This document shows positions 6,440 to 13,613 of a stretch of DNA of 23,176 bases, piece after piece. The stretch's first letter is position 1, and every line of letters begins with the position of its first letter. Below the pieces are notes generated by a model. That model was not told the DNA's origin, did not search any database, and worked only from the letters and a program-made list of their open reading frames with translations. The translations under genes and the position numbers were made by a program. Source of the DNA: a virus; the IMG/VR virus record IMGVR_UViG_3300005537_000066, positions 1 to 23,176 of that record. The stretch is one strand, 5' to 3'.

Positions 6440-8715
6440 CAGCTCGAGGCCCCCGCGCCGCGCTTCACCGCCACCCGCGCGCCGCGCGTGCCGTCGCCCT
6501 CGGTCGTGACGTCGTCACCGTTGATGTTGACGACCAGGTTCAAGTTGACGTCGGGCGGCGCGGCGGTTGCCGCCGTCTCGGGCGTACCGAGGTCGGTCAT
6601 GTCGTGCGAGGGCATCGTCATGCCGTCGCGATTGAAGAGCGCGAACGGGTTGTAGCCCGCGGCGATGTGGCCGCCGTTCACGCCACCGGCAAGATCGTTC
6701 CGGCCAGCCATCGCGCGCAGGATCGCGGCCTTTCGCTTCCCCGACGCTCCCGCGAACTCGGGGTTCGAGCGCGCGATCGCAGCGAGGATGTTCGCGCCGC
6801 CCTCGGTCTGCTCGCCCACGAAGCCGGTATCGAGGCCCGACTCGAGGCCGCCCGCCATCGCGCGGAGCGTCGCCTGCTGCTCGCCGAACCGCTGCTTCAC
6901 GAGCTCGGCCGAGAGGCCGTAGGAGCCCTGCCCCTTGTAGGCCGCCCGCATCTGGGCCGGCGTGACCATCCCGCCGTAGGCGCCGACCGTGCCCTCGCCG
7001 ATCCCGGCGATCGCCGCCCCCTCCTTCGCCGCCTTGGCCGCCGCCTCGTCCTTCTTGCGCTGCTCCTCTCTATATAATAGGAGGCCGCCCTCCCTCCCGC
7101 GCTCCTGGCGACCACGCTCTTCGGCCGCCGCCGCCGCCGCCGCCAGCTCGGCCGCCGCCTCCGGCTTGATCTCAGTGACGGCGAACCCTTGCTTCATCGC
7201 CGAGGCTTTGCCGAGCTCGACGAGCGTCTCGACCTGGGCGGCCATCCCGCCCACCACCACGCCGAGCGAGGCGATGAGCGGGAGCGACGCGGCGAGACCG
7301 CCGGCGCCACCGACGCCCGGCAGGCCAAGGCCCGCCGCGCCAGGGAGCGTGCCCGAACCACCGCCCAAGCTCGAGGGCCAATTGGTCACGAAGACGCGCG
7401 AGCCGTCGCCCTGGTCGCCGCCGGCGACCGCGCTCGCAGCCGCGCCGGCGCCGGGGAAGAGGCGATCGAGGAGGCCGCCAGCCGCCCCCTTAATGGCGCG
7501 GCCGCCCACCCCGAGCGCGAGCTTGCCGCCGACCAGTCCGCCGGCGGCGAGGAGCGGGTGCTCGAGCACGCCCTGGTGGAGCTCCGCGACCAGGTCGGCG
7601 TGCGTCGAGAGCTGATCGATCTTGTCGCCGAGGTTCTTGTCGGCGTTGCCCTGCATCTTGATCTGCGCCTGCTTGAATCGGGCAGCCGCGGTGTTCGTGT
7701 TCTGCTTGAACTTCGAATCGATGATCGACTCGTCGCCCGAGACGTCGCGGAATTTCTCGTACGTCGCGAAGCCGCCCGTCTCGCGGAACTCCTTTGCGAG
7801 CGGGTTGATCGCGCGGATGCTCTCCTCCTGAAAAATGGAGGTGAGCAGATCCTGGCGGCCCTTCGTTTTGCGGATGATGTCCAGGATGACTTCGACCTGG
7901 TCGCGCATCTCATGCGTTTTCGGATCGAGTACGTCGATCCCCGAGCCCCGCAGCTTGCCCATCTTGTTCGCGTGCATCACATCGCGGAACGCCGCCTCGA
8001 CCGCCGTCGATGTGCGCTCGACGTTGCCGGTGCCGAGTTGTGCCACCTGCGCGAACGCGCCGCCCTCGCGTAGGCCCTTCTCACCCTTCAGTCCTGCCGC
8101 ACCGAACGCCGAGAGGAGGCGCGGCCCCTGCGATGCCAGATCCTTGAGCTCGACGGCGCCGACGTCGGCTTGCTTCGCGAGGATGGCAAAGGATCGCGTC
8201 TGGTCGCCGCCGATGTTGAGCTTCTTGAGATCGGCGCCGATGTTCGCGATGTCGGCGATCGAGGCGCGCGTGGCCGTCGCGGTCTTGCCGTACAGCTCGA
8301 GGTTCTTGCGGCCGGTCTCGACGTCGCCCGTCTTCGCGACGAACGCGCCCAGCGCATCGGTGAGCTCCTGGCCGAACTGGTTCGTCGCCTGCGAGGCCGA
8401 GAGGATCTGCGCGCGCAGGCCCGCGATCTGATCGTCCGCCAGGCCGGCGGTGACGGCGACGCCCTGGATCGCATCGCGGAGCTCCACCACGCCGCGGGCT
8501 TGCTGCGCGAAGCCGAAGCTCGCGGCGAGACCACCGAGCCCCGCGATCGCGCTCGTCGTCGAGCGCACCATCGAGCCGAGGTCGGCGCCGACCTTGCTGA
8601 GCTCCGAATGCATCATCGAGGAGAAGGTCTTCGCGCCGCGCCCCGAGCGCTCGAAGAACTGCGAGAGCTCGTCCTTGCCCTCGAGCGAGACCCGGAACTT
8701 CGCCTCCATCGTCAC
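6439..8715 (-). CDS. tail tape measure protein
   Basis: 758 aa. Features typical of the family are a helical, Ala/Lys/Gln-rich body, hydrophobic stretches near 55-72, 386-402 and 474-493, a coiled-coil-prone segment at about 515-570, and Gly-rich loops. At the usual ~0.15 nm per residue it would set a tail of about 110 nm. The start is GTG at 8715, overlapping the upstream stop as GTGA; an ATG two codons later is equally possible. Residues 545-550 are encoded by an AT-rich patch (7071-7083) with CTA, TTA, TAT and AGA codons that are otherwise rare here. It lies between the chaperone genes and N, as expected. Confidence 0.9.
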   Translation of the reverse strand: MTMEAKFRVSLEGKDELSQFFERSGRGAKTFSSMMHSELSKVGADLGSMVRSTTSAIAGLGGLAASFGFAQQARGVVELRDAIQGVAVTAGLADDQIAGLRAQILSASQATNQFGQELTDALGAFVAKTGDVETGRKNLELYGKTATATRASIADIANIGADLKKLNIGGDQTRSFAILAKQADVGAVELKDLASQGPRLLSAFGAAGLKGEKGLREGGAFAQVAQLGTGNVERTSTAVEAAFRDVMHANKMGKLRGSGIDVLDPKTHEMRDQVEVILDIIRKTKGRQDLLTSIFQEESIRAINPLAKEFRETGGFATYEKFRDVSGDESIIDSKFKQNTNTAAARFKQAQIKMQGNADKNLGDKIDQLSTHADLVAELHQGVLEHPLLAAGGLVGGKLALGVGGRAIKGAAGGLLDRLFPGAGAAASAVAGGDQGDGSRVFVTNWPSSLGGGSGTLPGAAGLGLPGVGGAGGLAASLPLIASLGVVVGGMAAQVETLVELGKASAMKQGFAVTEIKPEAAAELAAAAAAAEERGRQERGREGGLLLYREEQRKKDEAAAKAAKEGAAIAGIGEGTVGAYGGMVTPAQMRAAYKGQGSYGLSAELVKQRFGEQQATLRAMAGGLESGLDTGFVGEQTEGGANILAAIARSNPEFAGASGKRKAAILRAMAGRNDLAGGVNGGHIAAGYNPFALFNRDGMTMPSHDMTDLGTPETAATAAPPDVNLNLVVNINGDDVTTEGDGTRGARVAVKRGAGASS

Positions 8716-8906
8716 GGGGCGTCATCCCACGTGATCGCGGAATGGCGGTGCGGCCCTTCCACGTGGAAAAGGAGCGTGCACGCGATCCCCACGATGTCGG
8801 GGTGGCGCACACCGCACAGCGGCGCGCCCGGCAGCTCGAGCGGACCGTTCGGGCCGAGGATGCGGCCCGAGTCGTCGAGCTCGAGCTCGACCGCGCCGAC
8901 CTTCAT
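8712..8906 (-). CDS. 64-aa hypothetical tail protein
   Basis: Short protein between the frameshifted chaperone and the tape measure. It has a mixed alpha/beta look (VGAVELELDDSGRI; GVRHPDIVGIACTLLFHVEG) and a His-containing end (GPHRHSAITWDD). I do not recognise a family. The ATG overlaps the frameshift-product stop as ATGA, and the tape measure GTG overlaps its own stop, so both junctions suggest coupled translation and a real gene. A role as an additional tail assembly factor or minor tail protein is a guess from position. Confidence 0.65.
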   Translation of the reverse strand: MKVGAVELELDDSGRILGPNGPLELPGAPLCGVRHPDIVGIACTLLFHVEGPHRHSAITWDDAP

Positions 8907-9166
8907 CGTCCGCCTCGGGCGGAGCGCTTCTTCGCCCTCGCCCGCTCGGCGAGCTTCTTGAGCGCGAGGCGGGAGACGGAGCGCTTCGGCGGGGACTTTC
9001 CCCGCCGGCGCGCGTCCTCGTCGGCGCGCATCTCGTTGCCGCTTGCGATCATTCCGCAAAACCACCAGAGCTGTCCGTCGTCGAGGTCGCAAGCCGCGAC
9101 ACCAAAGTACGCACGAGCTCGCTCAGCAAAGTCGAAGGCAACACGTCGAGCCGAACCGAGTGGATG
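8903..9166 (-). CDS. -1 frameshift extension of the tail assembly chaperone
   Basis: This 87-residue open frame has no upstream start of its own but reads like real protein: VAFDFAERARAYFGVAACDL, then DDGQLWWFCGMIASGNEM, then a Lys/Arg-rich end. It would be appended after residue 145 of the chaperone by a -1 shift at the A AAA AAC heptamer, with base 9166 read twice, giving a 232-aa product. This mirrors the G/GT-type arrangement of lambda and the gp41 region of Mu. As an alternative, an ATG at 9052 overlapping the zero-frame stop could start a 49-aa stand-alone protein. The coding-like sequence upstream of that ATG favours the frameshift. Confidence 0.8.
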   Translation of the reverse strand, partial: HPLGSARRVAFDFAERARAYFGVAACDLDDGQLWWFCGMIASGNEMRADEDARRRGKSPPKRSVSRLALKKLAERARAKKRSARGGR

Positions 9167-9600
9167 TTTTTTTTTAGATTCTCGACGAGCGCATCGGTCT
9201 CCTCGCGCGAGTTTGGGCGCGCGGCGACCGAGCCTTGCAGCGACGTCCACTCGTTGTACAGCTCGGCGATCACCTCCGACGGCTGCGCCGCGAGCTCGTC
9301 GGTGTCGCGCGAGATCGCCTCGCCCGATTCGGGATCGCGCGCGGCGAGGAAGAGGAGCGCGGCGCGCTCCCGCATGAGGAACGTGATCGCCGTCGGATCC
9401 GAAGGCGGCGCCGGACGCCGCGCCGCCTTCGCTTCGGCGGCGAGCTTCTTGAAGTACTCCGCCGTCTCGAGATGCGCGCGCTCGAGATCGGTCTGGCCGA
9501 GGACGCGGAGGCGCACCTCGACGCCGGGGGCGCCGGGGAACGGGACGAGCTTCGCGCGCGGCGCGCTCGGCTCGATCTTCTCGAGGAACGATTTCGACAA
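9049..9600 (-). CDS. tail assembly chaperone (gp41-like), zero-frame product
   Basis: 183 aa, located between tube and tape measure, the canonical chaperone position. The sequence starts like a virion-binding beta segment (AKLVPFPGAPGVEVRLRVLG) and continues as helices (LERAHLETAEYFKKLAAEAK; EVIAELYNEWTSLQ), consistent with the fold of tail chaperones that coat the tape measure during assembly. The start is TTG, supported by AGGAG six bases upstream. The A9 run at residues 142-145 carries a -1 slippery heptamer that produces the longer form. Confidence 0.82.
   Translation of the reverse strand: MSKSFLEKIEPSAPRAKLVPFPGAPGVEVRLRVLGQTDLERAHLETAEYFKKLAAEAKAARRPAPPSDPTAITFLMRERAALLFLAARDPESGEAISRDTDELAAQPSEVIAELYNEWTSLQGSVAARPNSREETDALVENLKKNIHSVRLDVLPSTLLSELVRTLVSRLATSTTDSSGGFAE
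9166..9172 (-). promoter_or_regulatory. programmed -1 ribosomal frameshift site A AAA AAC
   Basis: Inside an A9 run (9167-9175, coding strand). The zero-frame codons are CTA AAA AAA AAC, so the heptamer is in phase for a simultaneous -1 slip. It lies upstream of a protein-like -1 frame that ends in overlap with the next gene. Conserved -1 frameshifts at this gene position are well established for tailed phages. Confidence 0.85.
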
Positions 9601-9630
9601 AGGGGGCTCCTGTGCGATTCGAACGTGCGT

Positions 9631-10017
9631 TTAGTTCGGGTTCTTCTCGAGCGCGATCACCTTCACCGTGTAGCTCCCGTCGCCGTCGGAGGTCTTCCGC
9701 TGCGCGCTCGTCGCGCGGCAGCGGCTGTAGGTGACGGTGGGGCCGGCTGACGGGGTCTTCGTGATCGAGAACTCGGTGCGGTTCGCGACCAGCGTCTCCC
9801 AGTCGGGGATGTTCGGGTCGACGATCTGCTCGGCGGTGACGTCGAGGCCGAAGCTCGTGTTGCCCTGCTTGTAGCCGCGGGCGCGACGGCGCTTGTTCAT
9901 CGTGTTCACCGTCTTCGTCGGCGTGTCCGTCGACTCGGTCACGTCGACGATCACGTCGTCGAGCGCCTGCGAGCCGATGCGCAGGCTGATGAACTCGACG
10001 TATTCGGGAGTGGGCAT
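9631..10017 (-). CDS. tail tube protein (Mu gp40/M-like)
   Basis: 128 aa, the size expected of Mu tail tube protein. It is beta-rich with the family's middle segment NTMNKRRRARGYKQGNTSFG and the following EQIVDPNIPDW, then a strand-rich end (GDGSYTVKVIALEKNPN). It polymerises on the tape measure to form the inner tube enclosed by the sheath. The ATG is preceded by AAAGGAG with six bases spacing, the strongest ribosome binding site in the tail module and suited to a high-copy protein. It sits directly downstream of the sheath gene. Confidence 0.9.
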   Translation of the reverse strand: MPTPEYVEFISLRIGSQALDDVIVDVTESTDTPTKTVNTMNKRRRARGYKQGNTSFGLDVTAEQIVDPNIPDWETLVANRTEFSITKTPSAGPTVTYSRCRATSAQRKTSDGDGSYTVKVIALEKNPN

Positions 10018-10032
10018 CGCGGGCTCCTTTCG

Positions 10033-11508
10033 TTACGCCGCGAACGGCGCCTGGATGAGAACGATCTTGCCGAGCGCCTCCTGCAGCGACTGGACGAAGT
10101 CGGCCGGGATCGAGAACTGGCAGTTGGTGCCGACCTTGTTGACGACGATCTCGTCCTTGAGCTCCTCGACCTGCTGCAGGATGCCGAGCCGCTCGAGCGT
10201 GCGGCAGACGTCGATGATGTCGTCCTTCACCTTCGCCGGCGTCGCGACGTCGGGCGGCAGAAGCCCGTCGGGATCGTCGTCGGCCCACTTCGAGCGCGCG
10301 TAGCGCTCGGAGAACATCTGCTCGATGTTGTCGCGCATGTAGTCGAACGACTGGATGGTCATGATGTCGAACACCGAGTAGTCGGGGTGCCCGCCACCGT
10401 CGAGCGTGTGCGTCGAGACGGCGCGCAGGATCGCGACCTGGTCGCCCGGCACGACGACGAGCGGCGAGACGCCGTTCGCGAGGGCGCTCGTGATCTCCCC
10501 CCGGATCGGGCGCGACGCGATCGGCGGCGGCAGGATGCCGGGGAGCGGGAGCGTGTTGTACGGCTTCGCCGGATCCTCCTCGCTCGACATGACGGCGGCG
10601 GCGGCCGCCGCCACCGTCGGGAACCAGCTCTCCGAGCCCTCGAGCCAGTAGACGAGCATGCGCACGCCGTCGAGCGTGGTCGCGAGCGTCGTCGTCGACG
10701 CGAGCGAGGCGGGCGTCGCCACCGCGATGATGCCGACCTGGCCGTGCGAGTGCTCGGCGTCGCCTTGCAGATCGAGGAAGCCCGAGAGGACGCCGGCGTT
10801 CGTGCCGTCGTTCACGCCGAGCGCGATGTCGTGGTGGCGCACCGCCGCGACCGCGGCGAGCGCGGCGGTCACGTCGATCGCGCCGGCGCCGCCGGTCATC
10901 TTCGCCGTCCCGACGGCGACGGTGACGCCGCTCGTGCCGAGCAGCATGTCGGCGCGGACGGAGATGTCGTTCGGCGCGACGCCCTTGTTCTGGGCGGTGA
11001 GCGTGACGACGCCGGCCGCCGCGGTCGCGACCACGGGCAGATCGACGATCGCGTTCACCGCGTCGCGGAGCGCCGCCGCGATGACCGTGGCCGTGTCGCC
11101 GGTGGAGACCTGCGCGGCGACGCGCCGGCCCGCGACGAAGAGCTCCGCCCCGTCGGCGCCGGTCGCGGTGCCGACGAAGGTGACGGTGTTCGTCGCCTTC
11201 GCACCCACCGGATCGTCGACGGCAACGGCGCGCATCCGCACGAGCGGGTACGCCTTGAACGCGGCCTTCGCCATCGCGTCGAGGACCGAGCCGGGGCCGA
11301 AGAAGTTCTCGGAGTCGGTCTCGCGGAAGAGGTCGACGGGGACGCCCGAGGCGATCGAGCCCGCGGCGAGCTTCTGCCCGACGAGCAGCACGAACTTCTG
11401 CAGGTCGGAGGTCTGCTTGACGCCGCTCGTGCGATCGAAGGCGACGGCGGTGCGCGGCGTCTTGTCGCTCCGCGAAATCTCGGGAGGGAGATCGATCTGA
11501 GGGGCCAT
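10033..11508 (-). CDS. contractile tail sheath protein (Mu gp39/L-like)
   Basis: 491 aa, the usual length of Mu L. The early segment VLLVGQKLAAGSIASGVPVDLF, the FGPGSVLDAMAKAAFKAYP region and the late IMTIQSFDYMRDNIEQMFSERY region are characteristic of sheath subunits, whose C-terminal domain is the most conserved. Residues 105-205 form a Gly/Thr/Val-rich outer domain, the variable part in this family. It would polymerise around the tube and contract. The start is three bases after the DUF2635 stop, with GAGGCGAAG upstream. Confidence 0.93.
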   Translation of the reverse strand: MAPQIDLPPEISRSDKTPRTAVAFDRTSGVKQTSDLQKFVLLVGQKLAAGSIASGVPVDLFRETDSENFFGPGSVLDAMAKAAFKAYPLVRMRAVAVDDPVGAKATNTVTFVGTATGADGAELFVAGRRVAAQVSTGDTATVIAAALRDAVNAIVDLPVVATAAAGVVTLTAQNKGVAPNDISVRADMLLGTSGVTVAVGTAKMTGGAGAIDVTAALAAVAAVRHHDIALGVNDGTNAGVLSGFLDLQGDAEHSHGQVGIIAVATPASLASTTTLATTLDGVRMLVYWLEGSESWFPTVAAAAAAVMSSEEDPAKPYNTLPLPGILPPPIASRPIRGEITSALANGVSPLVVVPGDQVAILRAVSTHTLDGGGHPDYSVFDIMTIQSFDYMRDNIEQMFSERYARSKWADDDPDGLLPPDVATPAKVKDDIIDVCRTLERLGILQQVEELKDEIVVNKVGTNCQFSIPADFVQSLQEALGKIVLIQAPFAA

Positions 11509-11511
11509 GGC

Positions 11512-11721
11512 TTACTTCGCCTCCGATTTCGGGTTGACGGCCGCCGGCGCCTCGGCCGGCTTCGACACTTCGCGGAGCTCGCCGGTCGCGATGCGGCGCT
11601 GGTAGTACCAGCTCCAGATCACGCCGACCGGCGCCTCTTTCGTCACGTAGCGGCGTGGCGCTTCTTCGCGGGGGACGGGATCGCCCGTCGCCACGATCCA
11701 GAGCATCTTGGGCTTCGACAT
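11512..11721 (-). CDS. DUF2635-like small protein (Mu gp38-like)
   Basis: 69 aa, immediately upstream of the sheath gene, where Mu and relatives carry a DUF2635 protein. Residues 12-50 (TGDPVPREEAPRRYV then SWYYQRRIATGELREV) fit the family outline of a short beta segment followed by a W...RR...GEL motif. Function is unknown. The ATG is preceded by GGAGG with five bases spacing. The Pro/Ala-rich C-terminus is probably unstructured. Confidence 0.7.
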   Translation of the reverse strand: MSKPKMLWIVATGDPVPREEAPRRYVTKEAPVGVIWSWYYQRRIATGELREVSKPAEAPAAVNPKSEAK

Positions 11722-11732
11722 CCGGTCCTCCC

Positions 11733-12308
11733 TCAGAAGGTTTGGTCGAGACCGCCGATCGTCTTCGGCGGCTCGTCGGTGTTGGTGATCGTTCCGGTCG
11801 TCTCGAGCAAGAGGTCGTTCGACGTCGAGCGGGTGAGGTCGACGTGGTAGCGCGTCGTGAACTTCACACCGTAGGCGAGGAGCTGGGGCCGCTCGGCCAC
11901 CACCACCAGGCCGTCGTAGCGGAGGCCCGAGATCTGGAGGCCGAGGCGGCGGCCCCCGAGCCGCCTGCGCACGTCCCGCATCACGGCGAAGAGGCGCTCG
12001 CGATCCTTCCGCGTGCGGTGCACGTCGGTCGCGCATATCGCGAGGAACGTCCCCTCGACGTGATCGAAGTTGCGCGCCACCGTCGAGTGGAGCGACTTCT
12101 CGCCGGCGAGATCGACGAGCACGGCGGGCGTGCGCCCCGCGATGCCGCCCTGCACCATGCCCTCCTCGCCCTCGAACTGCCCGACGTAGACGTCGAGCTG
12201 GCGGAGGTACTTCGTCGGATCGGTGCCGTCGACGTTGAGCACCGGCGTGAGCTCGGCGATCATGCCGGCCAGGATCTGCTCCCACGTGACCTCGACGAGG
12301 TAGCTCAC
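11733..12308 (-). CDS. DUF1834-like head-tail/tail terminator protein (Mu gp37-like)
   Basis: 191 aa. It has the alpha/beta layout of tail terminators: an N-terminal helix (VTWEQILAGMIAELTPVLNV), a strand with PAVLVDLAGEKSL, a central helix with HRTRKDRERLFAVMRDVRRRL, and a late strand pair (LLAYGVKFTTRYHVDLTRST). Its place before the DUF2635 and sheath genes supports Mu gp37. It would cap the tube at the neck. The GTG start overlaps the preceding stop (GTGA). Confidence 0.75.
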   Translation of the reverse strand: MSYLVEVTWEQILAGMIAELTPVLNVDGTDPTKYLRQLDVYVGQFEGEEGMVQGGIAGRTPAVLVDLAGEKSLHSTVARNFDHVEGTFLAICATDVHRTRKDRERLFAVMRDVRRRLGGRRLGLQISGLRYDGLVVVAERPQLLAYGVKFTTRYHVDLTRSTSNDLLLETTGTITNTDEPPKTIGGLDQTF

Positions 12309-12832
12309 GTGAGCCCTCCCGTGAGGTAGATCCGATAGAGCTCCATGATCGTCTGCTCGTCACCGGGCAGAAGCTCGAACGGATTGCGCGCCGGCGTCGC
12401 CGGCCGCACGCCGGGCCCCGAGCCGAAGAAGAGGCGCGCGGCCTGCTTCAAGTTCGAACCGACTTCGACGAACGCGCGATCGGCGAGATAGGTGATCGAA
12501 CGGTAGAGCCTGCCCGACCAGATGAGCGCCTTTGCGCCCTCGATGATCGTCTGGGCGTGCTTCGTGAGCGCGCGACTCTCGACGCCCTTCCGCGCCTGCT
12601 TGAACACCTTCGCCGTCCCGGTGCGGCCGCGCGCGCGCGCGATCAGCGTCGACACCGAGAGGTCCGGCCAGCGGCCGTTCCCGTTCGAGTCGAAGTTCCG
12701 GTGAACGACGTTCGTGAGGAGCTCGCCGATCTGGCGGTGAACCGGCGTGAGATCGCCGGCGCGGCGCGCGGCGTCGCGGAGCGGCGCCTCCCACCGGCTG
12801 GTATCGATCTGCTTGCGCAGCGTCACGCTCAT
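12305..12832 (-). CDS. virion morphogenesis / tail completion protein (Mu gpG-like, PF05069)
   Basis: 175 aa. Clear family signature: VVHRNFDSNGNGRWPDLSVS, then LIWSGRLYRSITYLADRAFV, then GSNLKQAARLFFGS, then PARNPFELLPGDEQTIMELY. The family acts in neck or tail completion. In Mu the gene lies beside F; here it sits between DUF1320 and DUF1834, an arrangement seen in other Mu-like prophages and sensible for a neck protein. The ATG overlaps the upstream stop (ATGA). Confidence 0.9.
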   Translation of the reverse strand: MSVTLRKQIDTSRWEAPLRDAARRAGDLTPVHRQIGELLTNVVHRNFDSNGNGRWPDLSVSTLIARARGRTGTAKVFKQARKGVESRALTKHAQTIIEGAKALIWSGRLYRSITYLADRAFVEVGSNLKQAARLFFGSGPGVRPATPARNPFELLPGDEQTIMELYRIYLTGGLT

Positions 12833-13269
12833 GCGAGCGGATCCCGCTTCCGCCCGAACTTGCGGCGGATGCCTTGCTCGAGGCCGCCGCCCGACGGCGA
12901 CGGCGAGGTGTCGGCGCGTGCGCGCGGACACGGCAGGACGACGTCGGAATCCTCGCGCCCGATCGACTCGACGAGCTTCTGCGCGCGCATGTGATCGTCG
13001 AGGATGGAGTCGGGCATCTGCATCGTCTCGCGACGTGCGTAGAGGAAGTAGCGGGCGAGATCGCGGCAGGCGAGCCGGATCACCGTCGGCACCGGCACGA
13101 GCGGCACGAGGTACTTTCCGCGGAGCATGTCCTCGATCCACGCCGTCGCGTCGTCGAGCGCCTTTTGCACGAGCGTGACATCGACGACGCCTTGCGCGTT
13201 CGCGGAGTCGGTGAGCTCCGCGAGGCGCACGTCGTCGAGGTTCAGGTCCGCTCGAGCTGCGTAGGACAT
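12829..13269 (-). CDS. DUF1320 head-tail connector protein (Mu gp36-like)
   Basis: 146 aa. The N-terminus (MSYAARADLNLDD then LAELTD) and the central segment (ALDDATAWIEDMLRGKYLVPL then IRLACRDLARYFLYAR) are typical of DUF1320, an all-helical adaptor of the gp6/gp15 type that sits under the portal. The last 35 residues are Pro/Ser/Gly/Arg-rich and likely disordered. The ATG follows the 36-aa ORF stop by five bases; AAGGGG lies further upstream. Confidence 0.85.
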   Translation of the reverse strand: MSYAARADLNLDDVRLAELTDSANAQGVVDVTLVQKALDDATAWIEDMLRGKYLVPLVPVPTVIRLACRDLARYFLYARRETMQMPDSILDDHMRAQKLVESIGREDSDVVLPCPRARADTSPSPSGGGLEQGIRRKFGRKRDPLA

Positions 13270-13274
13270 CTCGT

Positions 13275-13385
13275 TCAGATCCCCTTCGAGGAACTGGCAC
13301 GCTCGGCGGCGGCGCCGCCGCCCGCCCGGTGGTCGGAGCCCCCCGGCCCCCCACCGAACACGTCACCGCCGCCGAGCGCCACCAC
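13275..13385 (-). CDS. 36-aa Gly/Ala-rich small ORF
   Basis: The ORF starts with GTG directly after the TAG of the 75-aa gene and ends five bases before the DUF1320 start, filling the gap exactly. About 89% of its codons end in G or C, like its neighbours. The product is Gly-rich (ALGGGDVFGGGPGGSDHRAG) and ends SSSKGI. I recognise no family. The precise fit between two genes favours a real small protein, but a Gly-rich product in such GC-rich DNA could also be chance. Confidence 0.45.
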   Translation of the reverse strand: MVALGGGDVFGGGPGGSDHRAGGGAAAERASSSKGI

Positions 13386-13613
13386 CTACTTGACCTTGCC
13401 CTTGCCCGGCGCCCTCGGCATCGCGCGCGCCTCCTCCTCGGTGAGCTCCGGCGGCGGCAAGATCACCGCCCACGGCATCGCGCGCGCTTCCTCCTCGGTG
13501 AGCTCGACGAGCTCGCCCTCCTTCACGTAGCGCGAGCTCTTCTCGCCCTCGCGCCGGATGGTGATGCTGTTGCCGTCACGCACCCGGTACTTCTTCATCG
13601 ACGCGGCGTCCAT
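13386..13613 (-). CDS. 75-aa small head-associated protein with internal repeat (Mu gp35-like position)
   Basis: Begins with an ATG overlapping the capsid stop (TGATG). Residues 6-35 (KKYRVRDGNSITIRREGE then YVKEGELVELTEEEA) look like the small beta-barrel-like proteins often found after the capsid gene in Mu-like phages. The motif ELTEEEARAMP occurs twice, 19 residues apart, and reflects a 32-base direct repeat with one mismatch (13417-13448 and 13474-13505). The Lys-rich end is probably flexible. Function is unknown. Confidence 0.7.
   Translation of the reverse strand: MDAASMKKYRVRDGNSITIRREGEKSSRYVKEGELVELTEEEARAMPWAVILPPPELTEEEARAMPRAPGKGKVK
13417..13505. repeat. 32-base direct repeat, period 57, inside the 75-aa gene
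   Basis: Copies at 13417-13448 and 13474-13505 differ at one base. The period is a whole number of codons, so the frame is kept and the peptide ELTEEEARAMP is duplicated. This points to recent in-frame tandem duplication. Confidence 0.85.

Noticed and set aside
9601-9630. TTCGAAT in the gap before the chaperone gene resembles a tRNA T-loop, suggesting an attachment-site remnant
   Set aside because: The flanking bases do not form the five-base T stem and no acceptor or other arms are present; it lies between a stop codon and a ribosome binding site.
10387-11850. Plus-strand open frames of over 480 codons across the sheath region, and similar ones over capsid, portal and terminase
   Set aside because: They are Arg-rich antisense shadows produced by G/C-ending codons; the minus strand carries clear family motifs.
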